A stretch of 64,000 nucleotides of DNA, taken from contig NZ_LZSX01000089.1 in NCBI RefSeq assembly GCF_001665835.1, positions 1 through 64,000 of the forward strand, in the 5' to 3' direction. The DNA comes from Mycobacterium colombiense (GTDB lineage: Bacteria > Actinomycetota > Actinomycetes > Mycobacteriales > Mycobacteriaceae). Shown one piece after another: positions 16,854-25,850 of this stretch. Each line of letters begins with the position of its first letter. The stretch's first letter is position 1. The position numbers were made by a program, and so were the translations under genes. Under the pieces are notes generated by a model. The model made no database searches. It had not been told where the DNA came from and worked only from the letters and a program-made list of their open reading frames with translations.

Positions 16854-17933
16854 ATGGATGTCGGACTGAGCTCGGAGCAGCTGTCGCTGCGCGACACCGT
16901 ACGCGGCATATTACGTACGGAGTGCCCGCCCGACGCCGCACGTCAAGCGATCACCGATCCGGAGCGCTGGCGCACCCTGTGGAAGACGGTCGTCGACCTG
17001 GGCTGGACCGAGCTCGCCGCCCCCTCAGAGGAAGGGGCCGGCGACTACGGCCCCGTCGAACTGGCCGTGGTCCTCGAGGAATGCGGTGCGGCGATTGCGC
17101 CAATTCCGTTGCTGGGCAGCGTCGGACTGGCCGCGGGCCTGCTGCGCAACACGGGGCTCGACTCGGTGCTGACCGACATCGCCGGCGGCGTCGTGGCGAC
17201 CCTGGCCGTCCACGCCCCGGGATCCCGACTGCCCGGGGCGCCGATGACGCTGCGCCAGGGACGCCTGCGCGGCACTGCGGTTGCCGTCCCCAACCTGTCG
17301 CGCGCGGAGCTCGTCGTCACCCTGGCCCGCTCCGGCGCCGGTGACACCGTGGCGGCCGTGGCCCGCTGCGGCGACGGCGTCACCGCGGTGCCGGCGGCCG
17401 AATCCACCGATCCCGCTCATCCGTTGGCAGGCGCCGAGATCGACGCCGAGCCCATCGCGATTGCGCCGGTCGACCTCGAGTCGGCCTTCGCGGCGCCCTG
17501 GGTGGCCGCGGCCGCCGACCTCCTCGGCGTGGCGAGCGCAACGTTGCACCGCTCGGTCGAGTACGCGAAATCACGGCGCCAGTTCGGCCGGCCGATCGGC
17601 GCGTTCCAGGGCGTCAAGCACGCACTGGCCGACAACTACGTCAGCGTCGAGCGTGCCCGCAGCCTGACCTATGCCGCGGCGGCCCGGCTCGCCGACCCGA
17701 CCGCGCCCCCGGCAGATCTATGGACCGCCGCGGCGCTGGCCAAGGCGGCGGCCAACGACGCGGCGACCGGCTGTGCACGCACCGCGGTCCAGGTGCACGG
17801 CGCCCTCGGGCAGACCTGGGAGCACGACGCCCACCTCTATGTCCGGCGCGCCTGGCAGGGTGCCGCCATGCTGGGCGACAGCCGCTCCCTGTACTACGAG
17901 GTGGGCCGCCGATTCTGCGGGGGTGCCGCGTGA
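16854..17933 (+). CDS. Acyl-CoA dehydrogenase (FadE), first of a coupled set
   Basis: The 359-residue protein has the ACAD helical N-terminus (LSSEQLSLRDTVRGILR), a weakly conserved middle domain, and a C-terminal helical domain with SRRQFGRPIGAFQGVKHALAD and VQVHGALGQTWEHDAHLYVRRA. This is the profile of the smaller, less conserved subunit of heteromeric FadE pairs, which bind FAD jointly and alpha,beta-desaturate CoA esters. ATG 16854 is chosen; longer in-frame starts would run across the promoter palindrome. The next gene starts inside its stop codon (GTGA overlap), so the two chains are probably made in equal amounts. Confidence 0.9.
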   Translation: MDVGLSSEQLSLRDTVRGILRTECPPDAARQAITDPERWRTLWKTVVDLGWTELAAPSEEGAGDYGPVELAVVLEECGAAIAPIPLLGSVGLAAGLLRNTGLDSVLTDIAGGVVATLAVHAPGSRLPGAPMTLRQGRLRGTAVAVPNLSRAELVVTLARSGAGDTVAAVARCGDGVTAVPAAESTDPAHPLAGAEIDAEPIAIAPVDLESAFAAPWVAAAADLLGVASATLHRSVEYAKSRRQFGRPIGAFQGVKHALADNYVSVERARSLTYAAAARLADPTAPPADLWTAAALAKAAANDAATGCARTAVQVHGALGQTWEHDAHLYVRRAWQGAAMLGDSRSLYYEVGRRFCGGAA

Positions 17934-19036
17934 GCGCGGTGGTGGAGGAATTCGGCGCCTGGTTGGCGGAGTTTCTGCCCGACGACTACTACGCGAACTA
18001 TCGGCAATACCGCTGGGATCTGGGGCTGCGGCGCGATTACCAGCGCGCCTCGTTCGAGGCCGGCTGGTTGCAGCCGACCTGGCCTCGCGAGCACGGCGGT
18101 CGATCGCTGGGCCTGCGCGACGCCATGGAAGTCCGGATCGAGGCGGCGCTTCGGTCCGCACCCAAATTGCCCAACGTTCAGGGCCCCGGCGTCGCCGCAC
18201 CCGGAATTCGTCAGTTCGGCACACCCGCCCAGATCGAGCGTCTGCTCGTTCCGCTGTTGCGCGGCGACGAGTGGTGGGCGCTGGGCATGTCCGAGCCCGA
18301 GGCGGGGTCGGATTTCGCCGCCCTGCGCACCCGCGCGGTGCGCGACGGCGACGCGTTTCGGGTCGACGGCCACAAGATCTGGACCACCCAGGCGCACCTG
18401 TCGCGCTGGTGCACCCTGTATGCCCGCACCGATCCGGAAGCACCGAAACACCGGGGCATCTCCTGCCTCATCCTCGATCTGCATTCCCCCGGGGTCACGA
18501 TCGAGCCCATCCGGATGGCGTCCATCTCCGACGAGACGTTCTGCGAGGTCTTCCTCGACGACGTCGAGGTGCCTGCCGAGAATCTGCTGGGACCGCTGAA
18601 CGGCGGCTGGAACGTCGCCCTGTCGTCGCTGCACCATGAGCGCCAGATGATCTGGATCATGAACTGGGTCGAGATCAAACGCGGGCTCGACTCGGTGCGC
18701 GAGGCCGGCGCCACGGACTCGAGCCGGGACGTGTACGCCGAACTCGGTTCGCTGCTCGCGGACGCCGAAGCGTTGCGCGCCACCGGATATCGCGCTCTGG
18801 GCAACGAACTCGCGGGACGTCAAAGCCCGGAAGCCGACACCATGAAGCTGCTCGGATCGCTTACCTTGCAGCGTGTTTGGGAACTGAGTGCGGCCGCCGC
18901 AGGCCCCGATTCGGCCACCGATCCGGATCTACTGTTCGAACGTCAGGACGCGCTGGCCGCAACGATCTACGGCGGAACGTCGGAGGTTCAGCGCAACATC
19001 ATCGCCGAGCGGCTGCTCGGGTTGCCGAAGGGATGA
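17930..19036 (+). CDS. Acyl-CoA dehydrogenase (FadE), pair partner
   Basis: The 368-residue protein has GMSEPEAGSDFAALRTRAV and DGHKIWTTQAHLS in the flavin-binding middle domain and ends YGGTSEVQRNIIAERLLGLPKG. This is the more conserved, FAD-contacting type of subunit in mycobacterial alpha2beta2 FadE enzymes. At the position of the MCAD catalytic Glu (YEGT) it has YGGT, so the base must lie elsewhere, as in other members of this class. GTG 17930 overlaps the previous stop by 4 bp and ATG of the next gene overlaps its own stop. Confidence 0.92.
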   Translation: MSAVVEEFGAWLAEFLPDDYYANYRQYRWDLGLRRDYQRASFEAGWLQPTWPREHGGRSLGLRDAMEVRIEAALRSAPKLPNVQGPGVAAPGIRQFGTPAQIERLLVPLLRGDEWWALGMSEPEAGSDFAALRTRAVRDGDAFRVDGHKIWTTQAHLSRWCTLYARTDPEAPKHRGISCLILDLHSPGVTIEPIRMASISDETFCEVFLDDVEVPAENLLGPLNGGWNVALSSLHHERQMIWIMNWVEIKRGLDSVREAGATDSSRDVYAELGSLLADAEALRATGYRALGNELAGRQSPEADTMKLLGSLTLQRVWELSAAAAGPDSATDPDLLFERQDALAATIYGGTSEVQRNIIAERLLGLPKG

Positions 19037-20190
19037 CGACAATGGATTACGACCTCGGCGACGACGCCGGGCAACTGCGCGGCCATCTGCGCGAGCTGGT
19101 TGCCAACCACATCCCCGCCGACTTCCTGGGTGCCTGCACCGAGAACCCGCAGGACCTCGCCACCACCGAGACGTTCTGCAAACTGCTGGCCACCGAGGGG
19201 CTGCTGGCGCTGGCTTGGCCGAAAGAGCATGGCGGCGGCGGTGGTTCGGTCTGGCAGCAGACGGTGCTGCGCGAGGAGATGTGGGCCCAGCACGAGCCGC
19301 GCGGTCCGCAGTACATGGGGATCAACTGGGTCGGGCCCGCGCTGATGCGATACGGGACGGCCGAACAGAAGGCCAAGCACCTGGCGGCCATCGCCTCCGG
19401 CGACGTGATCTGGTGCCAGGGCTTTTCCGAGCCGGAGGCCGGCACCGACCTGGTGTCGTTGCGTACCCGCGCCGTCGCCGACGGTGACGGGTGGCGCATC
19501 ACCGGCCAGAAGGTGTGGACGTCGTACGCGCTGATGGCATCCTGGTGCGTGTTGGCGGCGTGCACCGACCCCGAGGCTCCAAAACACAAGCGGCTCACCC
19601 TGTTTCTGATCCCGATGGACCGGGCCGGCTTCACCGTCCGGCCGATCCCGTCGATGCTGGGACCGCACCACCTGAACGAGATGTTCCTGGACGACGTACA
19701 GGCGTTCCCCGGCGACGTGCTCGGCGAGGTCGGCGACGGATGGCGGGTGATGCGCGAAGCGCTGGCGTTCGAGCGGGTGGGCATCGCCCGCTACGCGCGC
19801 TGTGAATCGCTGCTCGAACGCATGCGCGCCCAGCTCGGCGACGACTGGGATCAGCTGCCCGAAACGATCCGCACCCGGTGGGTGCGGGCGCTTGTCGACC
19901 TACGGGTCGCCCGATTGCTGGCCTATCGCGCGGTCTCACTGCAGGACGACCCGGCGGCGGGGGCGGCCGCCAGTGCCGCGCGCATCATCACCACGACGTG
20001 CGATCAACTCGTCGCGGAGTTGCTGTTCGACGTGCTGGGCCCGACGGCGCTGGACAGCGGGACCTCCGCGGCACTGCACGGAGCCATCGAAGACCATTGG
20101 CGCTACGCGCAAGCGGCCACCGTCGCATCGGGCACCATCGAGGTGCAGCGCATGCTGGTGGCACGAGACGTATTGGGAGAACACAGGTGA
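19033..20190 (+). CDS. Acyl-CoA dehydrogenase (FadE)
   Basis: The 385-residue protein contains WPKEHGGGGGSVWQQ, GFSEPEAGTDLVSLRTRAV, TGQKVWTSYALM and a C-terminal SGTIEVQRMLVARDVLG, all canonical for the well-conserved FadE subunit type. It starts at ATG 19033 inside the stop of the previous gene and its own TGA overlaps the GTG of the next. It most likely pairs with the smaller FadE downstream to make a second heteromeric dehydrogenase, acting on a later intermediate or a different chain length than the first pair. Confidence 0.92.
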   Translation: MTTMDYDLGDDAGQLRGHLRELVANHIPADFLGACTENPQDLATTETFCKLLATEGLLALAWPKEHGGGGGSVWQQTVLREEMWAQHEPRGPQYMGINWVGPALMRYGTAEQKAKHLAAIASGDVIWCQGFSEPEAGTDLVSLRTRAVADGDGWRITGQKVWTSYALMASWCVLAACTDPEAPKHKRLTLFLIPMDRAGFTVRPIPSMLGPHHLNEMFLDDVQAFPGDVLGEVGDGWRVMREALAFERVGIARYARCESLLERMRAQLGDDWDQLPETIRTRWVRALVDLRVARLLAYRAVSLQDDPAAGAAASAARIITTTCDQLVAELLFDVLGPTALDSGTSAALHGAIEDHWRYAQAATVASGTIEVQRMLVARDVLGEHR

Positions 20191-21122
20191 AAACCGATCT
20201 ACCACAAGACATCAGCGACTTCGCCGCCGTCGCCGGCAAGCGGCTCACCCGGCTGGGCGGTCCGCCGGCCGCGCTGCGCGCCGAGACCGACGACGCCATC
20301 CGGGATGCGGCGCGTGCCGCGCTGAACGATGTCGGCGCGTTCGACCTCGACGTCCGCTCGGCGCCGGATGACCTGCTGGCCGCGGCGGTGCTGTGTCAGG
20401 CCGCCGGCGCCACCGTGCTCCCCTACCCGTTGGTGGAGGAACTGCTCGCGATCGATGGCGCGCGCCTGGCCCTGGTCAATCCGAAAGGCCCGCGTATCGA
20501 CCACGGCGACCTGGCCGGCGACTGGGTCGCCGCGGACCTGGACGGCAATCGGTACCGGCCACAGCCGGGCTCGCGGACCGGCGCCAAGCTGGGGCCGTTC
20601 CTGGTCCCGGCCACCTTGAGCGCACCCGAGGGCACCGTGCCCGCCGGCGACGTTAACCTTCATCTCGTGCTGGGATCATGGCGGATTCTGGGAGCGGTGC
20701 AGCAGTCGTTGCGGATTGTCACCGAGCATGTGCGCGCCCGGATTCAGTTCGGCAAGCCGCTCGCGGACTTTCAGGCCGTCAGATTCGCCGTCGCCGATGC
20801 GGCCGTCGCGGTCCGCGGACTGCACGAGCTCGCGAAGTACACCATCTGCCGCTCGGATTCGCTTCCCGCGCAGATTCATTCGGCCGACGCCCTGATCCTG
20901 CGGCTCAAGGCCGCCGACACGGCACGGCAGGTGATGCGCTCGTCCCACCAGCTGCTCGGAGCGCTGGGCTTCTGCGACGAGTCCGACGTCAGCGTGCTCG
21001 ATCGGCACACCCAACCGCTGATGCGGCTGCCGCTGGGCACCGAGGAGCTCGCCGTGCGCCTGATGCCCTGCGTGTCGGACGGGTCGTTCGAGACGCTGTT
21101 CAGTGAGCCGGTATCGGCATGA
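20187..21122 (+). CDS. Short acyl-CoA dehydrogenase-like subunit (FadE)
   Basis: At 311 residues this is shorter than a standard ACAD (about 380). The N-terminal helical and beta domains are reduced while the C-terminal helices (ARIQFGKPLADFQAVRFAVADAAVAVRG, SSHQLLGALGFCDESDVSVLDRHTQPL) are kept. This fits the degenerate partner subunit of a heterotetrameric FadE, not an independent enzyme. GTG 20187 overlaps the preceding stop and the FadD start overlaps its TGA. Activity alone is doubtful; with the 19033 product it is plausible. Confidence 0.85.
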   Translation: MKTDLPQDISDFAAVAGKRLTRLGGPPAALRAETDDAIRDAARAALNDVGAFDLDVRSAPDDLLAAAVLCQAAGATVLPYPLVEELLAIDGARLALVNPKGPRIDHGDLAGDWVAADLDGNRYRPQPGSRTGAKLGPFLVPATLSAPEGTVPAGDVNLHLVLGSWRILGAVQQSLRIVTEHVRARIQFGKPLADFQAVRFAVADAAVAVRGLHELAKYTICRSDSLPAQIHSADALILRLKAADTARQVMRSSHQLLGALGFCDESDVSVLDRHTQPLMRLPLGTEELAVRLMPCVSDGSFETLFSEPVSA

Positions 21123-22624
21123 CCGAATCCCCCGCGGCCGCGATGACGCCGAATCCGTTCGACGAGGGAGTCCCATTCGGGATCAAACTGCAGCAGCTGG
21201 CCGAAGAGCGGCGCGACGATCCGGGCGTCACCATCGTCGCGCTCGATGGCACCGCGGAGCCGCTGACCTTCGGCGACCTCGACGCCCGCGCCAACCAGTG
21301 GGGACGGGCTCTGGCCGCCAGCGGCGCCCAAACGGGTTCTTTTGTCGCGCTTGCTATCCCGAATTCTCGGCATCTTGTACTCGCCACGTTGGGGTGCTGG
21401 AAGATCGGCGCGGTTCCCGTCCCCATGCACTGGGATCTGCCCGAGTGGGAGCGCGATCGGGTGCGGGCGGTGATCGACCCCGCCGTCGTCGTCGACGAGC
21501 AGAGCCGCTGGGAGCTCGACGCCCGCGCGGCCGCCGAGTCCGCCGATGCCCTACCGGTCGCCGTCTCCCCCACCGCCAACGGGATCTGCAGCAGCGGGTC
21601 CACCGGTGTGCCCAAAGTGATCCTGAATCTGGCGCCGTCGCTGTGGATCCCGCAGCAGGGCGAACCCTTCCTTTCGAACTGGACACCGGTGGCGCAGCCG
21701 CAAACCATCATGGTGCCCGCGCCGATGTATCACACCAACGGCTTCGCCACCTTCCTGATGATGCTGGCCGGCGACCATCTGGTCATCCTCGAAAAGTTCG
21801 ATGCGGCACTGGTTCTCGATGTCATCGAACGTTTCCGGATCACCAACTTCACCGCCACCCCCACCATGCTGGCGCGCATCGCCGCCCGGCCCGACGTGCG
21901 GCAGCGGGACCTGTCCAGCATCGTGTTCGTCCTGCAGGGCGCCGCGGTGATGCCGCCGTCGCTGCTGCACACCTGGTTCGAACTGCTCAGCCCCGAGCAG
22001 ATGGTGACGGCATACGGCATGACCGAAAACCTCGGGCTCACCGCGTTGCGCGGCGACGAGTGGCTCGCCCACCCGGGCAGTGTGGGCCGCGGTTTCCGGG
22101 ATACCGAGATCCGGATCCTGGACGCCGACAAACGACCGCTGGGCCCCGGCGAGGACGGGGACATCTACCTGCGGGCGCCGATGAGCGCGGGATACCGCTA
22201 CCTGGGCGGGGCGCCCCCACTGCCGTCGACCGAGGACGGCTTCCGCTCGGCCGGCGACATGGGCCACCTCGACGAGGACGGCTACCTCTACATCGTCGAC
22301 CGCCGCGTCGACATGATCGTCACCGGCGGCGCCAACGTCTTTCCGGCCGAGGTGGAGTCCGCGCTCGCCGGCCACCCCGGCATCGCCGACGTCGTCGTGA
22401 TCGGGCTGGCCGACAAGCAGTGGGGTCGCCGGGTGCACGCGGTTATTCAGCGCGCCGACGCCGACGGCGCCGCGCCTCTGAGCGAACAGCAGGTGATCGA
22501 GTACGCGAAGAATCGCCTCGCTCCGTACAAGGCGCCCAAGACCGTCGAGTTCGTCGACGCGATTCCGCGGACCGCGGCGACCAAGGTCAACCGCTCGGCG
22601 ATGATCGAGGCCCGGGGCGGCTGA
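21119..22624 (+). CDS. Acyl-CoA synthetase (FadD, AMP-forming)
   Basis: The 501-residue enzyme has a slightly unusual P-loop CSSGSTGVPKVIL (near 158-172), the YGMTENLG motif, SAGDMGHLDEDGYLYIVDRR, and a C-terminal TKVNRSAM with the catalytic Lys. It activates a carboxylic acid to acyl-CoA, presumably the substrate for the four FadE chains encoded just upstream. Its ATG overlaps the last FadE stop (ATGA), making a five-gene translationally coupled operon from 16854. The 40-bp gap to the next gene holds that gene's own -10, so the operon probably ends here. Confidence 0.9.
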   Translation: MTESPAAAMTPNPFDEGVPFGIKLQQLAEERRDDPGVTIVALDGTAEPLTFGDLDARANQWGRALAASGAQTGSFVALAIPNSRHLVLATLGCWKIGAVPVPMHWDLPEWERDRVRAVIDPAVVVDEQSRWELDARAAAESADALPVAVSPTANGICSSGSTGVPKVILNLAPSLWIPQQGEPFLSNWTPVAQPQTIMVPAPMYHTNGFATFLMMLAGDHLVILEKFDAALVLDVIERFRITNFTATPTMLARIAARPDVRQRDLSSIVFVLQGAAVMPPSLLHTWFELLSPEQMVTAYGMTENLGLTALRGDEWLAHPGSVGRGFRDTEIRILDADKRPLGPGEDGDIYLRAPMSAGYRYLGGAPPLPSTEDGFRSAGDMGHLDEDGYLYIVDRRVDMIVTGGANVFPAEVESALAGHPGIADVVVIGLADKQWGRRVHAVIQRADADGAAPLSEQQVIEYAKNRLAPYKAPKTVEFVDAIPRTAATKVNRSAMIEARGG

Positions 22625-22651
22625 GCGCGAAGGCTTGTCAGAGCTACGCCG

Positions 22652-22657
22652 TATAGT
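22652..22657 (+). promoter_or_regulatory. -10 element of the DUF222/HNH gene
   Basis: TATAGT lies seven bases before ATG 22665. Transcription six to seven bases downstream would begin at or next to the ATG, so a leaderless mRNA is expected. No good -35 is visible. Confidence 0.5.
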
Positions 22658-22664
22658 CGAATGT

Positions 22665-24182
22665 ATGTTCGAAGCGACCACCGGCCGCGGATCGCCACCA
22701 GAGGTGATCGCTCGGTTTGACGCCATGTTCGCGCGCCTATGTCCGGCCGCTACGCCCGAGTCCGCGGCATTGCTGGAACGGATCTGTTCGTCGTCGCGCG
22801 CGGAGAACCAAGCGGCCGGTGACCGCCTGGTGGCAATTGGCGAACTCGACATGCTGCGGCTGCGCCAGTACGGGGAACGCGAGACCTGGGTGACCGACAC
22901 GTGGGATTCCATATCCGCAGAGATCGCCGCCGCGCTGGGAATCAGCCAGGCGCTGGCGTCGAGTTACCTGAACTATTCGCGCGCCATGCGCAATCGGCTA
23001 CCAAAAGTGGGCTCCGCGTTGGTTTCCGGTGACATCAGTTATTCGACGTTCCAGACGATTGTGTTCCGCACCGACTTGATCAACGATGCTGAGGTGATGG
23101 CCGCGGTCGATGCCACGCTCGCGCTACGAGTGCAACGGTGGCCGACAATGACGCGCGGGCGACTGGCCGCTGCGGTGGATCGGGTGGTGGCCCGGGCCGA
23201 TCGCGACGCGGTCCGGCGACGCCGCGAGCACCAAGCGAGTCGTGAGTTCTCCATTTGGGACGGAGGCGACGGCCTGTCAGAGGTTCACGCAAGGCTGTTC
23301 GCCACCGATGCCCATGCCGTGGACGCTCGGCTGAATGCCTTGGCCGGCACTGTTTGTGACGGTGATCCGCGAACTCTGCAGCAGCGTCGCGCCGATGCAA
23401 TGGGGGCATTGGCGGCCGGCGCCGAACGGCTGCTCTGCCGCTGCGGGCAGCCGACGTGTTCCGCCGGCGCGCGCTCGGTGCCCCGCCCGGCCGTGATCCA
23501 CGTGGTGGCCAGCCAATCCACCATTGACGGCGCCTCGCCAGACCCCGGCTCGATCATCGGCACCGACGTGCTCGTCCCTGCGGAGTTGGTTGCGCAACTT
23601 GCCGACTCGTCGAGACTGCGACCGCTGGCGCATCCCGGGGACGCACCGCCGGAGCGCGGGTACGTCGCTTCACAGGCGCTGGCCGACTTCGTGCGCTGCC
23701 GCGATTTGACGTGCCGCTTCCCCGGGTGCGACAGCCCCGCGACCGAAGCGGATCTCGACCATACGATCCCGCACTCTCAGGGCGGTGCGACGCACGCTTC
23801 CAATCTGAAATGCCTTTGCCGCACACATCATCTGATCAAAACCTTCTGGGGATGGCAGGACGAGCAGCTGCCTGACGGCACGGTGATCTGGCGCTCCCCG
23901 TCGGGGCACACCTACGTGACCACCCCGGGCAGCGCGCTGCTGTTTCCGTCCTTGTGCGCGCCCACCGGTGAGATCGCCTGGCCTCGGCAGCCCGACCGCC
24001 TCACCGATCGTGGCGCGATGATGCCGCGACGGCAGCGCACCCGCGCGGACAACCGCGCGAAGTACATCGCCGGCGAACGCCGGCATAACCGCGCATCCCG
24101 CGTCACCTCCGAAACGAGTCGGGGGGCACAACCGCTCACCACTCAAGGTCATCCGCCCGACCCGGAACCACCGCCCTTCTAG
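22665..24182 (+). CDS. DUF222 / HNH endonuclease-domain protein (13E12 family)
   Basis: The 505-residue protein has an N-terminal DUF222 helical region (about 15-330) and a C-terminal HNH nuclease domain: CRDLTCRFPGCDSPATEADLDHTIPH, then GGATHASNLKCLCRTHHLIKTFWGW, with paired Cys and His metal ligands. This is the 13E12 repeat family, present in several copies in mycobacterial genomes and thought to be linked to mobile or selfish DNA, although function is unproven. An Arg-rich, Pro-rich tail follows. ATG 22665 directly follows a TATAGT box. It is transcribed independently of the FadD operon. Confidence 0.9.
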   Translation: MFEATTGRGSPPEVIARFDAMFARLCPAATPESAALLERICSSSRAENQAAGDRLVAIGELDMLRLRQYGERETWVTDTWDSISAEIAAALGISQALASSYLNYSRAMRNRLPKVGSALVSGDISYSTFQTIVFRTDLINDAEVMAAVDATLALRVQRWPTMTRGRLAAAVDRVVARADRDAVRRRREHQASREFSIWDGGDGLSEVHARLFATDAHAVDARLNALAGTVCDGDPRTLQQRRADAMGALAAGAERLLCRCGQPTCSAGARSVPRPAVIHVVASQSTIDGASPDPGSIIGTDVLVPAELVAQLADSSRLRPLAHPGDAPPERGYVASQALADFVRCRDLTCRFPGCDSPATEADLDHTIPHSQGGATHASNLKCLCRTHHLIKTFWGWQDEQLPDGTVIWRSPSGHTYVTTPGSALLFPSLCAPTGEIAWPRQPDRLTDRGAMMPRRQRTRADNRAKYIAGERRHNRASRVTSETSRGAQPLTTQGHPPDPEPPPF

Positions 24183-24277
24183 TTCCTGCAATTTGGGATC
24201 GGTAGCGGAAAACAAGCGCAAGACTTTTGCCAATCGTCGGCAACCACTACGACCGACAGCAGCGAAAGGAACGCGTC

Positions 24278-24640
24278 GTGGCCCGCATCCACATCATGAA
24301 AAAGCTCATCGCCGGCGCCTTGATGTCGGGTGGTCTGGCGATGGCCGGTGCGGGGCTCGCCGCAGGCACCGCCCGGGCCGACAACCCCGACTGGGGCCCG
24401 GCGCACCATTGGTGCCCAGGCGAACCGCTACCGGCGACCGGTAACCACGTCACGGACCCTTTCCGCGGCTGGGACACGAGCGTCTGCCACACCTACTACT
24501 ACCTCTGGCCGGGCATGGGCAACGTCTCCAACATGATCTGGGACGGGGACAACCCGCCGCCGAAGCCCCCGCCACCGCCGGCACTCATCACCAGAGACAA
24601 CTGCCAGCAGATACTCGGGATCTTCTGCCCCAAGGCCTAA
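24278..24640 (+). CDS. Small secreted protein of unknown function
   Basis: The 120-residue product has a Sec signal peptide (KKLIAGALMSGGLAMAGAGLAAGTARA, cleavage before DNPDW). The mature part of about 85 residues has four Cys (in HHWCPG, SVCHTYY, RDNCQQ and IFCPKA), suited to two disulfides, plus aromatic GW/YYYLW segments and a PPPKPPPPPA stretch. It resembles small exported mycobacterial proteins with no assigned role. GTG 24278 has GAAAGGA upstream; ATG 24296 is an alternative that would still include the signal peptide. Confidence 0.8.
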   Translation: MARIHIMKKLIAGALMSGGLAMAGAGLAAGTARADNPDWGPAHHWCPGEPLPATGNHVTDPFRGWDTSVCHTYYYLWPGMGNVSNMIWDGDNPPPKPPPPPALITRDNCQQILGIFCPKA

Positions 24641-24681
24641 GCGCCACCTCCCGGCCGCCAGGCGCGGTAACCTCATTCTCA

Positions 24682-24700
24682 TAGCGCGAGCAGCGCGCTA
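24682..24700. promoter_or_regulatory. Inverted repeat upstream of the TetR-hotdog gene
   Basis: TAGCGCG (24682-24688) and CGCGCTA (24694-24700) are perfect 7-bp arms separated by five bases, ending 19 bp before ATG 24720. It could be an autoregulatory operator or a leader hairpin. Confidence 0.5.
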
Positions 24701-24719
24701 GGGAAGGGACCGATCGCTC

Positions 24720-25751
24720 ATGGCCGACCCCGGCGACGACGTGGAGATCACCCGTAGCGACCGCTTCATCAAGACCGCCGTGGCGATACTGGGCGAGACG
24801 GGCCGCACCGACTTCACCGTGCAAGAGGTGGTCGCGCGCTCCAAGACGTCGCTGCGCGCCTTTTACCAACACTTCAGCAGCAAGGATGCACTGCTGCTGG
24901 CGCTGTTCGACCGAACCATCGCCCAATCGGTGCAGGCGTGGCGCACCGAAACCACGGGGCTGGACAGCACCTCGGCACTGAAGTTGCTGATCGACCGGCT
25001 CAGCCAGCAGCCGGAGTCGAGCACGCAGGACAGCCTCAACCGGGCTTTGACCCTCTACAACCAGCACCTGGCCGAGACCCGGCCCCGCGAATACGCGCGT
25101 GTGCTCTCTCCCCTGCACGGCCTGATTCGCGACATCGTCGGGCAGGGCATCACCGAGGGAGTCTTCAACCCCGGCTTGGACGTCGGCGCGGCGGCCGCCA
25201 TCGTCATGCAGACAATAATGGGTGCGCAGCGATTGCATTGGCTCGGTTCGGAATTGAATGGATCACCGGTCGACGCCGGCCAGCTGTATGACTTCTGCAG
25301 TCGCGCCCTGGGCATCCGCGACACCGACGAAGAATCGGCCGCCCCGTCGCTGGCCGAGCTGTTCGCCCAGATCGGCATGCGCCCGGGCACCCGCAACGGC
25401 GAATTCGCCATGACCATGCCGGTCAGCCCCGCTGTCGTCAACACGTCCGGCGCGCTGCAGGGTGGCCTGATCGCCACGCTCGTCGACGTGGCTGGCGGAC
25501 AATTCGGGCTGGACTATCTGCAACCGGGCACCACGATGACCACCGCGGATCTGTTCATCCGCTACCTGCGGCCGGTCCGCCAGGGCTCGGCCTTCGCGGT
25601 GCCCACGATGCTGCGCTCCGGGCGACGAGCGATGGTGATGCAGGTGGACATATACGGCGACGGCGACGACGACCTCCTGGCGACCGCGACCGTCAACTTC
25701 GCCGTGATCGAGGGGACCACACCAAAGCTCCCAAGCTGGCCGGACGCCTGA
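24720..25751 (+). CDS. TetR-family regulator fused to a hotdog (PaaI-like thioesterase) domain
   Basis: The 343-residue protein joins a complete TetR repressor (helix-turn-helix about 15-63, VQEVVARSKTSLRAFYQHFSSKDALLLALF; helical ligand domain to about 203) to a C-terminal PaaI-type hotdog domain (about 213-335). In the hotdog, the usual N-x-G-x-x-HGG signature reads NTSGALQGGLIATLVD: the His is Gln while the later Asp is kept. This suggests the domain may bind rather than hydrolyse acyl-CoA, making the protein a CoA-ester-responsive repressor (inference). It has inverted repeats upstream and downstream, the latter in front of an amidohydrolase gene. Confidence 0.9.
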   Translation: MADPGDDVEITRSDRFIKTAVAILGETGRTDFTVQEVVARSKTSLRAFYQHFSSKDALLLALFDRTIAQSVQAWRTETTGLDSTSALKLLIDRLSQQPESSTQDSLNRALTLYNQHLAETRPREYARVLSPLHGLIRDIVGQGITEGVFNPGLDVGAAAAIVMQTIMGAQRLHWLGSELNGSPVDAGQLYDFCSRALGIRDTDEESAAPSLAELFAQIGMRPGTRNGEFAMTMPVSPAVVNTSGALQGGLIATLVDVAGGQFGLDYLQPGTTMTTADLFIRYLRPVRQGSAFAVPTMLRSGRRAMVMQVDIYGDGDDDLLATATVNFAVIEGTTPKLPSWPDA

Positions 25752-25795
25752 GCCGGCGGGCCGACCAAAGATCCGGTACACCTAATTCCGCGTAA

Positions 25796-25814
25796 GTGGT
25801 AACGTCGTTACCAC
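25796..25814. promoter_or_regulatory. 19-bp palindrome upstream of the amidohydrolase gene
   Basis: GTGGTAACGTCGTTACCAC is a perfect palindrome around a central T and ends 36 bp before ATG 25851. Size and symmetry fit a TetR-type operator. The half-site GGTAAC also occurs at 24666 ahead of the TetR-hotdog gene, its likely regulator. Confidence 0.7.
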
Positions 25815-25850
25815 ACAGTGAGAATTTAAGGCTTCTGCAAGGAGATCGCC

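Noticed and set aside
17930..19036. Loss of catalytic Glu as evidence of an inactive FadE
   Set aside because: The YGGT in place of YEGT is common in this FadE class, where the base can be at another position, so inactivity does not follow.
21103..22656. 517-codon frame overlapping the FadD gene on the same strand
   Set aside because: Arg/Pro/Gly-rich shadow of the FadD gene in another frame, without domain motifs.
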